Shown here: positions 48,267 through 60,637 of the stretch, piece after piece
Layout of the letters: each line of letters opens with the position of its first letter
How positions within the stretch are numbered: position 1 is the first letter of the stretch
Position numbers and translations under genes: made by a program
Notes under the pieces: model-generated
The model's input: only the letters and a program-made list of their open reading frames with translations
What the model was told of the DNA's origin: nothing
The model's database searches: none
Source of the DNA: Voacanga thouarsii
Lineage: Eukaryota; Streptophyta; Magnoliopsida; Gentianales; Apocynaceae
Assembly (NCBI GenBank): GCA_026120185.1
Contig: JANUWF010002285.1
Location: 62,001 to 126,000, forward strand
Reading direction: 5' to 3'
DNA length: 64,000 nt

Positions 48267-49817
48267 ATTACTACTAGAGAAAACATTACAAGAACCTAAC
48301 AAAACAAACAAAAATCAATAATCTACAACAACACACCTCAACTATACAAGCCAAACAACTCCCCAATTTATTCACCAATACTTCAAATAAATTTTCAACC
48401 TCCACAATATTAAGGGATGGAAAAACAGAGGAAGCAAGCACCAACGAAAAAAAAAACAGAGGAAAAAAAAACGCAAGCCTTAAAGGCCACACGGAAACGT
48501 AAAGATCATACATTTGCGCTCTCTAAGCCTACTAGGTTGAGTAGGAGTGGCTTGAACAACAGGAATCGCTTTGCCTTGCCCACTTGAAGAAGCTTTTGGT
48601 TGAAAACCCGCTAGCCTCCTACTTCGCCTTGTTTGCATGAACGCCAAACCTTTCAGCTCTCAGAATATACCACAACCCAACCTCTAGTCAGTGAACACAA
48701 CGGAGAAGAAGAATGGTCTCAATTCCCCTTGGTTCTCTTGCTATTGGTTAGCAAAGCTCCAAGGAGAAATAACAAAGAAGAGGGAGGCGTGAGCAAGAGA
48801 GGGAGGGACGTGAGTCTCAGTTGTGTTAGGGAGATTTGGGTTTTTCTTCTACCAGAGACTTGTTTATTGGTCAACCAAAACTAGGTCTCTCATTATTTGA
48901 TAAACACATCCCCCGGGATATCATAATTCAAACACCCGGATGTTATCCTGAAAATAAGTTCGGCTTAACCCTAACTCTTCTTAACCGTATCTAGAAAAAA
49001 ACCTACGATCCAAGCTATTGGGCCGAAATAATATTTATTATTTATCTTGGACCCAAAAGGCCCAAAATAATAAACATTAATTATTTATTTCCTAGGCTTA
49101 TATAAATAACCCAATAAATAATTAATGAGCCCAAATGAACCAAAATAATTAATCTTAAATTATTTATTTTTTGGGCTTATATAAATAACCCAATAAATAA
49201 TTAAACGTTAATTATTTCCCCTAATTTAAGCCCAGGTTAATTTTTTAATTATTTATACTGGACATAGGCCCTGAATAATTAATTAACCAATTAAACCAGA
49301 TAATTAATTCCTCTCAACTCCTATTTTTATTTTATTTATTTATTTTATTTCAGTCTAATAATAAATTAGACATCCTGAATAAAATGAAATAAAATAAAAT
49401 CCTCTTGAACTGAGACCAATTCCTCAACCCAAAATTAGTTAGGACTTACGGGCTATTCCGAGGACCAAAAAGACACATCGCCTTGGCTGCTAAAATGACC
49501 AAAATACCCCTACTCTATAAATAGCTGTATTTTGCATTTTAAATATTTCCTAATATCATTATAAGGAAATATTGACCCGAAGGACAATGCTGCATTAGCA
49601 AAGTCTCTGACCTACAGGTGAAGTGACTAAAATACCCCTTTACACATCGCGGTACATTTAGAGAGGAAGAAGTGTACTAACATCCCTCTCAATGGCATCT
49701 ACCATCCTTGGGCTTCTAGTCTAATGATCCACGACTTCTTGGAGTGTTTTTGCTTTCCAAGGGAGCTACCCTAAAGTAAACATCCGAGTCATGTTTCCCA
49801 GGGCCCTGGACATTTTA
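48267..49817. other. Unassigned stretch, possibly decayed LTR sequence
   Basis: No recognisable domain on either strand. Positions 49000-49400 are AT-rich with repeated aataattaa/ttatttat blocks and the phrase tatataaataacccaataaa twice. A tctataaatagct TATA-like motif lies near 49512, and two aaaatacccct blocks occur at about 49500 and 49628. The character resembles gypsy LTR sequence, but ends were not found. Confidence 0.35.
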
Positions 49818-50436
49818 GACCATTCGGACAACCACAAGGGGCAATATAGTGCAGAAACTATTTTGTATAAGTCTGTCTTAACTAATTAGTTACATATACC
49901 AAATACACAAGTATATTAGTTCTACTATAGAACCCCAACTATGGCATATCAAAGCATATTCTTCTAGCTTCGTCAAACCACTAACTCATACTCAAGTCAT
50001 AGAGTACTAGTCCACGCTGTAGCGGTAGTAGTCTAGGTTTCTATCATATAGTACTTTTAGAAACCACTACTACAGGTCCTGTCCTACGTATTCGAAATAC
50101 GCTTATGTCATGAAGTGAGTGGACTACTCACTGGCTAAAGGTAAGCCATTCCCCATTTGGAATTCATAACATAATAACCAAAACATGATGAGATTCCCAG
50201 TCTCATCAATAGGTTAAGAACAAATGTTTATGTGTTAAATAACCCGTGATCCATACCTTACTGTGAAAGACCACCATTCATATGGATCACTTATTTAAAC
50301 ACAACGGGTCTGTTCCAAATGAAAAATGTGCACAAACAAAAAGTAAATTCACAAACAATTTCTGAAAATATATTCTTTTATTAAAATATTTGATTTTACA
50401 ACAGAAACCTAGTCTAAGTGGGCATACAATCCAACA
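49818..50436 (-). repeat. 3' LTR of the reverse copia element
   Basis: Similarity to the right LTR begins exactly at gaccattcgg (49818) and ends at ccaaca (50436). Alternatively it may reach 49573, where aatat precedes TG and equals the aatat after 56689, but the right LTR does not share that extension. Confidence 0.8.
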
Positions 50437-50458
50437 ATCTTCCACTTGCACTCTAAGA

Positions 50459-52440
50459 CTATGTAAGTCCATAGGTGCCCGTCCCTATGGCGTCTAAGTG
50501 TCTCTTGAAGACTCTCTCAGCCAAAGGCTTGGTGAATGGATCTGCTAGATTGTTTTCTGAGGCAATATGTTCCACCACGACTTCCCATCTCTGGATGAAA
50601 TCCGGGATCAGGTGGTACTTTCTCTCGATGTGTTTCCCCTTCTTGTGGTTCCAGGGTTCCTTAGATTGCGATACTGCTCCAGTGTTGTCGCAATACATCA
50701 CAATCGGCCTGTCCATATGTGGTACGACTCCAAGTTCTTAAAGGAACTTCCGGAGCCAAACTGCTTCCTTGGACGCCTCCGAAGCTGCCACATACTCAGC
50801 TTCCATGGTTGAGTCAGCAATACAAGACTGCTTGATACTCCTCCATGAAATTGCTCCTCCAGACAAGGTGAAGACATATCCACTAGTGGATTTTCTCTCA
50901 TCCTTATTGGCTTGGAAGTCTGAGTCTGTGTATCTTGTAGGAACCAGATCATCAGCCCTGTAAACCAGCATATAATATCTCGTTCCCTTGAGGTACTTGA
51001 GAATATAATTTACAGCTTGCCAATGAACCTTCCCTGGGTTTGACTGATATCTACTAATTAAGCCCACAACAAAGCAGATATCTAGCCTAGTACATGAGAC
51101 TTCCCACAGCCAAAGCGTAGGGAATCCTACTCATTCTGTCATTTTCTTCTTGAGACTTAGGATAGTTCTTTGAAGAAAATGACGACCCATGCCTGTAAGG
51201 GATTAGAGCTCCCTTGCATGAGTGTATGCTGTACTTGGCCAGCATCTTGTCAATGTATGTTACTTGGGATAACCCTAACATTCTCTGCTTCTTATTTCTG
51301 AGAAGCCTGATTCCGAGAATGTAGCTGGCTTCTCCCAAGTCCTTAATACTGAATTGACTAGACAACCAAACCTTTGTAGATGAAAATGTCCCTACATCAT
51401 TTTCAATGAGTAGAATGTCATCCACATGCAAGACAAGAAAAACCACATTAATGCCTTCAAGTTTCCTGTACACGCATGGTTCATCATCGTTTTGAATAAA
51501 ACTATAAGACTTTACAGTTTCATCAAAACAAATGTTCCATGCTCTTGATACATGCTTAAGTCCATAAATGGACTTCTTAAGCTTGCAAACCATATGTTCC
51601 TGGCCTTCAGTAATGAAGCCTTCCGGTTGGGACATATAGATGTCTTCGCCAAGATGGCCATTTAAGAATACCGTCTTGACATCCATTTACCATATCTCGT
51701 AGTTATAGTGACATGCGATGGCAAGGAGGATGCGGATGGATTTAAGCATGGCAACCGGGAAAAAGGTTTCCTCATAGTCGATTCTCTCTTTCTGAGTATA
51801 CCCATTCGCCACAAGCCTAGCTTTGAAGGTTTATACCTTCCCATCCACTCCCCTCTTTCTCTTGTACACCCACTTGCACCCAATGAGTTTTATCCCTTCA
51901 AGTAAAGCTACAAGATCCCAAACCTGATTGAGGTACATAGACTCAATCTCAGCTTTCATTGCTTCATGCCACAGAATTGCATCGGCATCAGCAATAGCCT
52001 CCTCGTATCTAGTAGGGTCTTATTCCTGATGGTCAGAGACCAGCTCAAAGGCTTCTCCAGTCCATCTATCCAGAACCCTAGACACTCTCCCACTACGACG
52101 AGGCTCCACTTGCACAGGCTCTTGAGGCTGTGCCTCTTCTTGTTCCACAATCGGGTCAGAAGAAGTTGATTCCGTAGATAACTTCTCCTCAAGTTCCAAC
52201 CTTGTTGAACCTTTAGTGGAAGTACTTTGATCATCTTCCAAGTATCTAGCATTGGTACTGACTAGTACCTTCTTCTCCTTAGGATGATAAAAGTAACCTC
52301 CTTTTGTCCCTTTTAGATAGCCAACAAAATTGCATAATTCTGATCTCGATTCCAACTTGTCTCCCTTGATCAGTACATAAGTTGGACAACCCCAAATCCT
52401 GAGATGATTCAGACTTGGCTTACTTCCAGTCTACATCTTA
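50459..52440 (-). pseudogene. Reverse copia RT and RNase H
   Basis: From the right: the integrase C-terminal remnant (FVGYLKGTKGGYFYHPKEKK) up to about 52355, an RSGRVSRV linker near 52085, RT from about 51960 (IKLIGCKWVYKRKRG, MDVKTVFLNGHLGEDIYMSQ, and HVDDILLI in place of YVDD), then RNase H (YTDSDFQANKDERKSTSGYV, STMEAEYVAASEASKEAVWL) ending near 50459 with ENNLADPFTKPLAERV. It is interrupted by stops at about 51808 and 51689 and by shifts near 51085 and 50735. Confidence 0.85.
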
Positions 52441-53508
52441 TAGGGAGTCTTAGGTACTGACTTGGAAGGCACCAAGTTCAGAATATATGCCGCTGTCTCC
52501 AAGGCATATCCCCAAAAGGACATTAGAAGAGTAGCATGAGACAACATACTTCGGACCATTTCCATCAATGTCCTATTCCTTCTCTTAGCTACTCCGTCTG
52601 TTGGGGTGTTCCCGGTGCAGAGAGCTGGGATATTATTCCATGATGTACCATGTAGTCCTTGAATTCACCTAGGAGGTACTCTCCACCACAATCCGATCGT
52701 AAGGTTTTGATTAATTTACCTGTCCAATGCTCCACTTCAGCCTTAAACTCCTTGAACTTGTCAAATAAGTCAGACTTGCGTCTTATCATGTAAATGTAAC
52801 CATACCTTGTACAATCATCCGTGGAAGTGATGAAGTACTCAAAACCTCCTCTAGCTGGTGTAGACAATAGACAATAGACTACACATATCAATGTGAACAA
52901 GACTCAACACCTCATTGGCTCTATCCGCCTTTGGTGTAAATGACATTTTGATCATCTTTCCCATCATGCAGGATTCACACTGAGGCCAACTTTCCAATCT
53001 CAATGAGCCCAAAGGCCCATCATGGATTTGCCTCTGAATCCTGGTTGAGTTAATATGACCCAACCTTAGATGCCAAAGATATGAATAATTGATATTGATC
53101 TTTCTCTTCTTAGTTAAAGGTTCAGACTGAGCGTTATTTGATTGGTTGTTAATAGGGTTTAAAAAGAACAGATTTCCATACATGTGCCCAGTACATAAAA
53201 TTTCTCCATCTCTACTAATAGAAATACCAGAATGGAAAGATACAGAATATCATTGATTTATAAGTTTTGCAACTGAAATCAAATTCTGATGAAATCCAGG
53301 TACGTATAAAATATCTTTTAAAACCACTATCTTATTACAATTAAAAATAAGATCCAGCTTCTCCCACTGCAAGGGCCTAGACTTATACTCCATTACCCAC
53401 ACGTAGCCCATGTTCGCCCTTCTTGAGTCTTCTAATCTTTCTAAACCCCTGCAAGGAGTTACAGATATGATCAGTGGCTCCTGAATCAACAATCCAAGTG
53501 GAAGTTGA
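52441..53508 (-). pseudogene. Reverse copia protease and integrase
   Basis: The protease site WIVDSGATDHICNS lies near 53495-53450, after a TGA that closes gag. GAG-pre-integrase (YLWHLRLGHIN, CESCMMGKM) is at 53090-52950. The integrase core has HIDMC, then a tandem 7-bp duplication near 52865 that shifts the frame, then GGFEYFITSTDDCTRYGY and [18 protein letters not shown]. It decays after GTPQQ at about 52600. Confidence 0.8.
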
Positions 53509-54351
53509 TCATAGCATTGATATAGACTCTAGATAGAAAACATTACCTGTGGGGTTTTTCTTGGCTTGAAGATCTGGACACTCCTTTTTCCAGTGTCCCT
53601 TCTTCCCACATTTGAAGCACTTGCCCTTTGGTTTATCCTTGGGCTGGTTCTTGGGCTGGGCTGCTACATTCCCCTTCTTCCTCTTGAACTTTCTGGGTTT
53701 AGGCCTAGTTCTTGAGGAAGAAGCCTTAGCAATCATGGTCTTTGACTGCAGCTTCATAACCTTCTCTGCCATCTGGAGCTCCTTCATCAGTTCAGTTAAA
53801 CTCATGTTCAATTTGTTCATGTTATAGTTCAACTTGAAATGAGTGAAGGAGCTCGGTAGAGATTCTAGAACCATGTCCACTTGGCACTCGAGGTTAATGA
53901 CAACCCCTAAGATTTTCGCCTCCTTGAAAGCAGTAATCATCTTGAGCATATACTCTTGGACTGATGCTCTCTCAGCCATCTTAGTGTTTATAATAGTTCG
54001 AAGAGCCTCCTGCCTTGCGGGCCGGCTCTTGTCCGCGAACATAGTAGTCAATGACTAATTAATATCATATGCAGAAGCCATGTGCTCGTGTTTTGACTGG
54101 AGCACATTAGACATGGAGGCTAACATATAGTAATGTGCCATTTCGTCAGCCTTCTTCCACGCCTTCTCAGCCTCTCGCTCTATGACGGTGGAACCTTCCC
54201 CGATAACAGGGCAGGTCTCGTAAAGGACATACTTATACTCTTCGGTTGTGAGTATTATGTCCAGGTTCCTTTTCCAGTCCACATAGTTTGGACTCGTTAC
54301 CTTATTCTCCCTGAGAATAATGGCCAATGGACTAAAAGAACCTCCCACCAT
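53509..54351 (-). pseudogene. Reverse copia gag, one nonsense codon
   Basis: It begins MVGGSFSPLAIILRENKVTS at 54351. It is in one frame except for TAG at 54057-54055. The zinc knuckle CFKCGKKGHWKKEC lies near 53600. UBN2-type features include RQEALRTIINTKMAE and VLESLPSSFTHFKLNYNM. It is about 280 codons, a normal size for copia gag. Confidence 0.88.
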
Positions 54352-56070
54352 TTCTGAAAATCGAAAAATAAAAGAAAGAATTTAGTTTGTGAAAACAAAA
54401 TAAAATTTGTGCACCTGAAAATAATTTGGCTCTTAGGAAAACTAACATAGCTTCTTGGAAAGATTAACAGTTTCCTAAGCTAATGTGTATTAACCACCAC
54501 AAATTAATTTCCCTTCTAGGTAATGATCTAGAGGATAACTCCATCGTGGGATGGCCGTTTCCTCTCATTTCCTATGGACATACCTCGCACTATGACCTCC
54601 AACGTGGGCTGGCCGATCATAGCACGTGCCCCGGGTTATTAATTATATCCTTCCATTAGATCTAGATCCTTGTGGTATCCCCATCCTATACGGGTTCACT
54701 CCTAAGGTGATGCAAGGGGACCCACAATCTCTAATGAGGACCGTGATAGAAGCCGTGGGGCCGTTGTAACCCCTCTCCCACTTAGTCTTTAAAAAAAAAG
54801 GTTTTTATGAAAAATATCCTTTTGAAATTTCCATTAAGTTTTTCCTTAACTAAAAAATAAAATATCCAAGTCCATTAAAATCTCTATGTCAAGGCTTATA
54901 CCCTTTGAGAGATTTCACCATGGACTAATTTTATTTAAGTTAAAACTTAATGATTTCCAAAATTTTCCAATTAAAATTTTCTAGAGACTTTGGTCTCAAG
55001 TTTATTTGGCAAAAAAATTTTCTAGTGCAAAATAAAACAAAATGGCAATCCATTTTAATTTACAAAAATATATAAATCCAATATATTTTCTATGTCAAGG
55101 ATTAAATCCTTTGAGAAAATATTCAAGGATTAATTTTTGTACAAATTAAAATAACCATTTAATTTTTGAACAAAAATGTTTTTCTTGTTAAGAATGTTCC
55201 CAAAGACTTTGGTCTTTGAGAAAAAACACACATAGGTACACAAAAAAATAACATGCTCGAAAACAGTAAACGTTTTCATGCTTTTCTATTTTTTAAACCT
55301 AAATGCCCAAGTAATAGAATTAAACACATTAATTAATTAATTAATGATCTTGTTTAATCCTAAAATCCCTTACTAATATTTTTCATGCAAAAATATTCTA
55401 TGAATATAAAATATTGCAAAAATATTAACTTCGCCTGGTATGGGACCCAAAACGGGGAAAAAAAACAAAGAAAATTGCAAAAAACAAATATGCCGGTCCA
55501 TGTACACCCGCCGCACCGGATCAGAGCCTTTTGATCTGTGGTCCACCAGCCGCACCGGATCATCAGCTGCCTCAACCCGCCAAGCCGCCCGCCCGCCCGC
55601 CCGAGAACCCACGCTCGAACCGCCTACTGACCCGCGCCCGGTCGCCCGCTCACGCACCTGGTGCGTGTGCACGCTGGATCCGCGCGAGGACCAGCGGATC
55701 ACGCCCGTACCAGCGATCCGCGCCCAGATGCTCTCTCATGTCGACCTGCATGTTTATCCGAATGGCGACTCCAACCCAACTGCATGACCCGCGCGGATGA
55801 ATTGCAATTCAATTGCAATTCTTCAATTTGAAACGGCTCAAGTCACCTTCAAATCGGCTCGGCTCCAAGGCATGAACAACGCTGCTTCACTCACAATTTC
55901 GGAAGCGGCTCGGCGGAGGCTCGGCTCGGCTCGGCTCAAACGGCTTAGGAACAGTTCTTTTCTTCGTTTTTCTTTCTCTTTCGCGCGAAAGTTGCAGAGA
56001 CCTCTGCTCTTCGATTTTTGCTTACTTCTTTGGACATTTTTACTTACAAAAACCCATCCAAAACTATTCG
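54352..56070 (-). other. Leader of the reverse copia element, with GC-rich block
   Basis: No coding content. Positions 54885-55230 contain two copies, about 215 bp apart, of a block starting tctatgtcaagg and including agactttggtct. Positions 55500-55800 are strongly GC-rich with ccgcaccggatca twice and a (GCCC)n run at 55585-55603. Positions 55856-55945 carry several ggctc units. A primer site was not recognised. Confidence 0.6.
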
Positions 56071-56689
56071 GACCATTCGGACAACCACAAGGGGCGATAT
56101 AGTGCAGAAACTATCTTGTACAAGTTTGTCTTAACTGACTAGTTACATATACCAAATACACAAGTATATTGGTTCTACTGTAGAACCTCAACTATAGCAT
56201 ATCAAAGCATATGCTTCCAACTTCATCAGACCACCAACTCATACTCAAGTCGTAGAGTACTAGTTCATGCTGTAGCGGTAGTAGTCTAGGTTTCTATCAT
56301 ATAGTACTTTTAGAAACCACTACTACAGGTCCTGTCCTACGTATTCAAAATACGCTTATGTCATGAAGTGAGTGGACTACTCACTGGCTAAAGGTAAGTC
56401 ATTCCCCATTTGGAATTCATAACATAATAATCTAAACATGATGAGATTCCCAGTCTCATTAATAGGTTAAGAACAAATGTTTATGTGTTAAATAACTTGT
56501 GATCCATACCTTACTGTGAAAGACCACCATTCACATGGATTACTTATTTAAACATCATGGATCTATTCTAAACAAAAAATGTGCACAAACAAAAAGTAAA
56601 TTCAAAAACAATTTCTGAAAATAAATTCTTTTATTAAAATATTCGATTTTACAACAGAAACCTAGTCTAAGAGGGCATGCAATCCAACA
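56071..56689 (-). repeat. 5' LTR of the reverse copia element
   Basis: 619 bp, the same length as the left copy and closely similar throughout. The reverse-strand start TGTTGGATTGCATGCCC is at 56689. Confidence 0.85.
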
Positions 56690-57229
56690 AATATATGGTA
56701 CAACAACAAACAAAATTACCGGCGCCATGATTTCATCCTCAACACTCAATATATTCATTAGACAAATATAATGAAATCAATCCTATTGTATAACAATCAA
56801 TCACAAATAACTATTGTACAACAAGATTTCTTTAACCACACAATAATATCCGATTACAATAGCATTTTCATACTATAAATACAACACAACAACAATTAAA
56901 ATATTCCCCAAAATACAAAAGCAAAACTTAAAATCCAAAGAATCCACTATACATACTATTTCCTAATATGGGACATAGAACAATATATAAATAATAAAAA
57001 ATACTAATGTAACAGCAAATATAATGATACAACATTTTGGGACCCAATACAATTTAATGATCACAAAAACTAAAAATAAAGAATTAAATACAAATAAGGT
57101 ATAAAAAGGGGGGAAAAAGATATATAAAAGTTATGGCTAGTGTATATACAAATAGAGAAACAAAAATTAACATAGTATTTATAAATATATACATCGCTAC
57201 ATCAATAAGACTCAAGTTTTCAAGATATT
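56690..57229. other. AT-rich stretch, no gene seen
   Basis: Rich in acaacaa, aataca and similar short words. No domain or element end was recognised. It adjoins the Athila-type primer sites, so on the reverse strand it may be leader sequence of that element. Confidence 0.35.
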
Positions 57230-57491
57230 GCAAATCCCTGGCAACGGCACCAAAAACTTGATGGGCAATATTTGGGGCGAGGGAAAAATGAAAGAATTAT
57301 TAAACAAAGGAACACATTTTTCCCCGGCAATGACGCCAAAAACTTAATGGGCAGTTTCGAGTGCATTGGAAATAGTATAAACAATCCACATAAATCAATC
57401 TTTAACTTAAAATGTCAATCACTAAAATCACAAAATAGGGCAAATATACCCAATGCTTAGTATAGAGAATAGCAGGTATCGAATCCATGGG
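57230..57491 (-). repeat. Athila-like LTR 3' end with two primer binding sites
   Basis: On the reverse strand an LTR end (57491 to about 57342) resembles 27880-28025. It is followed by ttttggcgtcattgccgggg (57341-57322), about 55 bases, a second LTR-end-like gcccatcaag, and a second site ttttggtgccgttgccaggg (57255-57236). Both sites are the tRNA-Asp type of Athila elements. Copia element B is inserted in this LTR at 57491/57492. Confidence 0.72.
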
Positions 57492-59231
57492 TGTTAGTGT
57501 TATGCCCTAGAGGTAATCACTTGTACGTTGTATATAACACATTTTTATTTTATAAAAGGCATTATTTATCTTACAATTTCTTTTGCTTACTTTTGTATAA
57601 TAAAATTGTTAGATAAAGTCCCTAATACAACACTGTGTTAAGGAATTCATACTAGAGATTATGATATGAGATTCGTAATGAGACAGGACATTATTAATGA
57701 GTTAAGACTAGCATGTGTTAAGACTTTCTGATTTGATTAGCCAGTGGTTCTCATATCCGTGAGTATTGAGATACTCAAAGTTAACACGTGGATACTTATT
57801 AGTGGAGCAAGCTCATTGGATGACCTAGCTATGAGATAATCATATGGATAACTATTTAGTGCTAGTGATATAATCTCAATATAGCAAATGTGCAAGTATC
57901 CTTAGACTTGAGATCTCCAAGGTACTTTGTTTGCTGAGCCTTATACTTTAATTCCAATCTCCAGAGCACAATCGAGGGCTACTTATGAGATGGATATTGG
58001 GTACATTGTGAGGTAAACGAAAGTAGTTAAGAAGGTCAATAAAGGATTCACCACTCTTAATAGTAGGTGTGAATATCTCATGGCCACTTGTAGGTATTAC
58101 TACTCGAGAAGTCCTTGGCCAAGGCGTATATGTACTGGAAACAATTCCAATTGGTACACATCTAGAGTAGTGGGCCTGGTACAAGTATAATTATATTCGG
58201 GCCAGAATTAATATATGTTCTGGAGGGAGTTGGCACTAATTCCGTACTCCAAATCGAATGAGATATTGTATGGTGAAAGGAGTTAATTGCACTATAGTTT
58301 GTTATTGAAGGGTTCATGTCAAACCACTTAACTTCTTGGACTCTTGGGTGGTTATGATGTGTTGCTAGATACCGCTCATGATTTGAGATATGGGTTTATT
58401 AATTAATAAATTATTAAACCAATCTTGATTAGAATTAATAGGATTAATTCTAATTAATTAAGGATTATTAATCTCAAAGACGTTTGGATTAATTCATGTT
58501 CGCTACCAATTGATCAGGAAACCTAATAGGTCACACACAAAAGAGGAATATATACTCAAGATGATATTTGATAACATATCGGTGTTTATTGCGAGAAAGA
58601 GAAGTTGATGTGGCCAAATTATAATTAGTTATAATTTATGGGCTAATTTATAAGTCTGAGAATTTGATGGGTTCCAATTGCAATTGTTTGTTTGGAATTC
58701 TCAGATGGTTTTATTGTTGAAGTTTTTCGGGTGACCCAAGAGGCATACATGAAACAAAACAACATAAAACTAAAGGGCACACAAGAGGATAAAGATGTGA
58801 TCTTTTGTTCTCTTCACTCTCTTTCTTTCGTGAGCTTCTTCATGGAGAACACAACCCTTCTTCTTCTTCTTTCTCTGGTTTTTGTTTAACAATAAAACCC
58901 CAGCCACCATTGTTGTTTTCTGCTAGCACAGAAAATCTTGGTGCTTGAGTGTAATCCTCCGTATGGATTTTTGTTAGAGATAATCACACGCTGTGATTAT
59001 AGTGGTTAGATATTCAACTCTCGTGGTGATTCTTCTAGAGGATTGTTGGATCACGCCACAATCATTATACTTAAAAGAAGAAATTTTATTCTCCGGACGA
59101 TCAAACAAAGGTAAAAAGCTGTTACCTTTATTCTCATTATGTCTTGTTTTTCACATATTGGCGGGTTCTGAGATGGTATCTCGTTTTATTTTTCCGCTGC
59201 GCCATATATGATACGCGTGAGATACCCAACA
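57492..59231 (+). repeat. 5' LTR of copia element B
   Basis: 1740 bp, TGTTAGTGTTATGCC...ACCCAACA. The forward frame 58692-58889 inside it has no recognisable domain. Confidence 0.92.
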
Positions 59232-59232
59232 G

Positions 59233-59245
59233 TGGTATCAGAGCC
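59233..59245 (+). other. tRNA-Met primer binding site of element B
   Basis: tggtatcagagcc, one base after the LTR end. Confidence 0.92.
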
Positions 59246-59474
59246 ATGCTATGTGTGGTTTACAACATATTGTTCCCTTGCATGAAAGCTGTTTCATGCA
59301 TGTGTTCACTGTGAAAATTGTTTTCATTCGAGTCAAAATCATTTCGAGCATTGTTAGTTGGGTCTGTAGCACAATATGATTGTGTAATTGTTACAACATA
59401 TCTTAGGAAAAGATAACGATTCTAGAAATTATTTCTGGAAAATCTCTGGATAATTTTCATACAGCAGATTGTAG

Positions 59475-59719
59475 CTGGTGCTGGCTCCGGCTCCCAAACC
59501 TGCGCCGGTTGTGTGCTGTTTCGCGAAGTTCAGAAATCATTTCTAGGGAAAACTGTTTTCATTAAATTAGACCACAGCCAGCACCGGCTCTGGCTTCCAA
59601 ATTGGCGCCAGTTCGGCTATATTTCGCAATGTCCAGAAATCATTCTGGAGAAAACATTTGTCAAAACCAGATCGTGATCGGCGCCGGCTCTGGCCTCCAA
59701 ACCGGCACCAGTTCGGCTC
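59475..59719 (+). repeat. Leader repeat with GGCGCC palindromes, three copies
   Basis: Units at about 59475-59511, 59578-59618 and 59678-59719, about 100 bp apart. They are homologous to the two units of element A at 41401-41538. The third is the clearest: ggcgccggctctggcctcc, then aaaccggcacc. Confidence 0.8.
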
Positions 59720-60637
59720 TGTTTTCTAAAAAAAAAAAAAACAAGGGTGTCCTGCTTTCTCTAGAATTCTTGTATAATTCTCTTCTCATCTAACTCCCCT
59801 CGAATGTAACTCGAGCTTTTCTCTCTTTAGGAAATTATGTAATAGGTCTACATAGGTTAGATAGGAGTAGAATTATTTTATTTTGAAGATGGAAACCAAA
59901 ACAAGGCGAGAAGGTAAGACCTTCTACTTAAATCATGCATGAACACATAGGGTTAACTATGTTAATTTCTTTTATGGCTCAAAGAAATTAATTTAGGAAA
60001 AGTCCATAACCATACCACATAATCGCTTTATTACCATGATTATCAATTATGTGATTTATTGATTTTTATGCATGTCATTCAATGAAATCACTAAAAGGAA
60101 CAAATCCCTCAATTAATATTAAACCATATTCCTTCCATTAATATAGTAAGAATGAGAGTCCTTTTTCGAGACCAGGTTGTTGGGCAAACCTAAGCTTACT
60201 TGACATCGGGCCTGTTCAAGCCATGAAATTAAATTCCTAATTAATGGGTCGGGTTTAACTAAATTCTTTATCCCGGTTGGGCAAACTCAAGCGTAAAGAA
60301 ATTTAGAGGAAAAGTTGGGTAGCCCAAAAGGCTTTAAGATTAAAAGCTGTTAATCACTCAATGATCTGGTAGTTATATATGATATAATTGGTATTGGATA
60401 CCTACCAATGAACTCAATGGTGGCTTGTTGGGCAAATCCAAGGTTATTCTTGAGGAATTTGGATACCAGTCCACTAGGAAAGCTTCCAACGGGCTTTCCC
60501 GAATCAATAGTGGGGGCTATTGGTTTGAGTAAAATAGTGGACTAAAAATGCGCTTAATTAAGTCCTAATTATTTGCATATCATGTGTATATACAAGTAGT
60601 TAATACTCTCTATCTTTACATTTAGGTCACTTGCATC

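Larger units (their letters stand above)
49818..56689 (-). mobile_element. Ty1/copia element of a second family, reverse strand
   Basis: Two 619-bp near-identical LTRs (49818-50436 and 56071-56689), each starting TGTTGGATTG on the reverse strand, enclose GAG-PR-INT-RT-RH in copia order. A purine tract (gcaagtggaaga) lies next to the left LTR. The LTR 3' ends lack CA, no tRNA-Met primer site was recognised at 56070, and no matching target duplication was found. A GC-rich leader separates the 5' LTR from gag. Confidence 0.82.

Noticed and set aside
48286..48884. Possible host gene in the frames at 48286-48513 and 48633-48884
   Set aside because: Frames are short and biased, and the strands disagree; the surroundings look like decayed LTR.
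49568..50436. Longer left LTR from 49573 with TSD aatat
   Set aside because: aatat followed by TG matches the right flank, but 49573-49817 has no counterpart in the right LTR; both copies share exactly 619 bp.
55517..55527. ggatcagagcc as a primer site
   Set aside because: It is on the forward strand while the element is on the reverse strand, and lies over 500 bases from the LTR.
55373..55800. Several overlapping open frames on both strands
   Set aside because: A consequence of the GC-rich leader block, which is poor in stop codons; no domain recognised.
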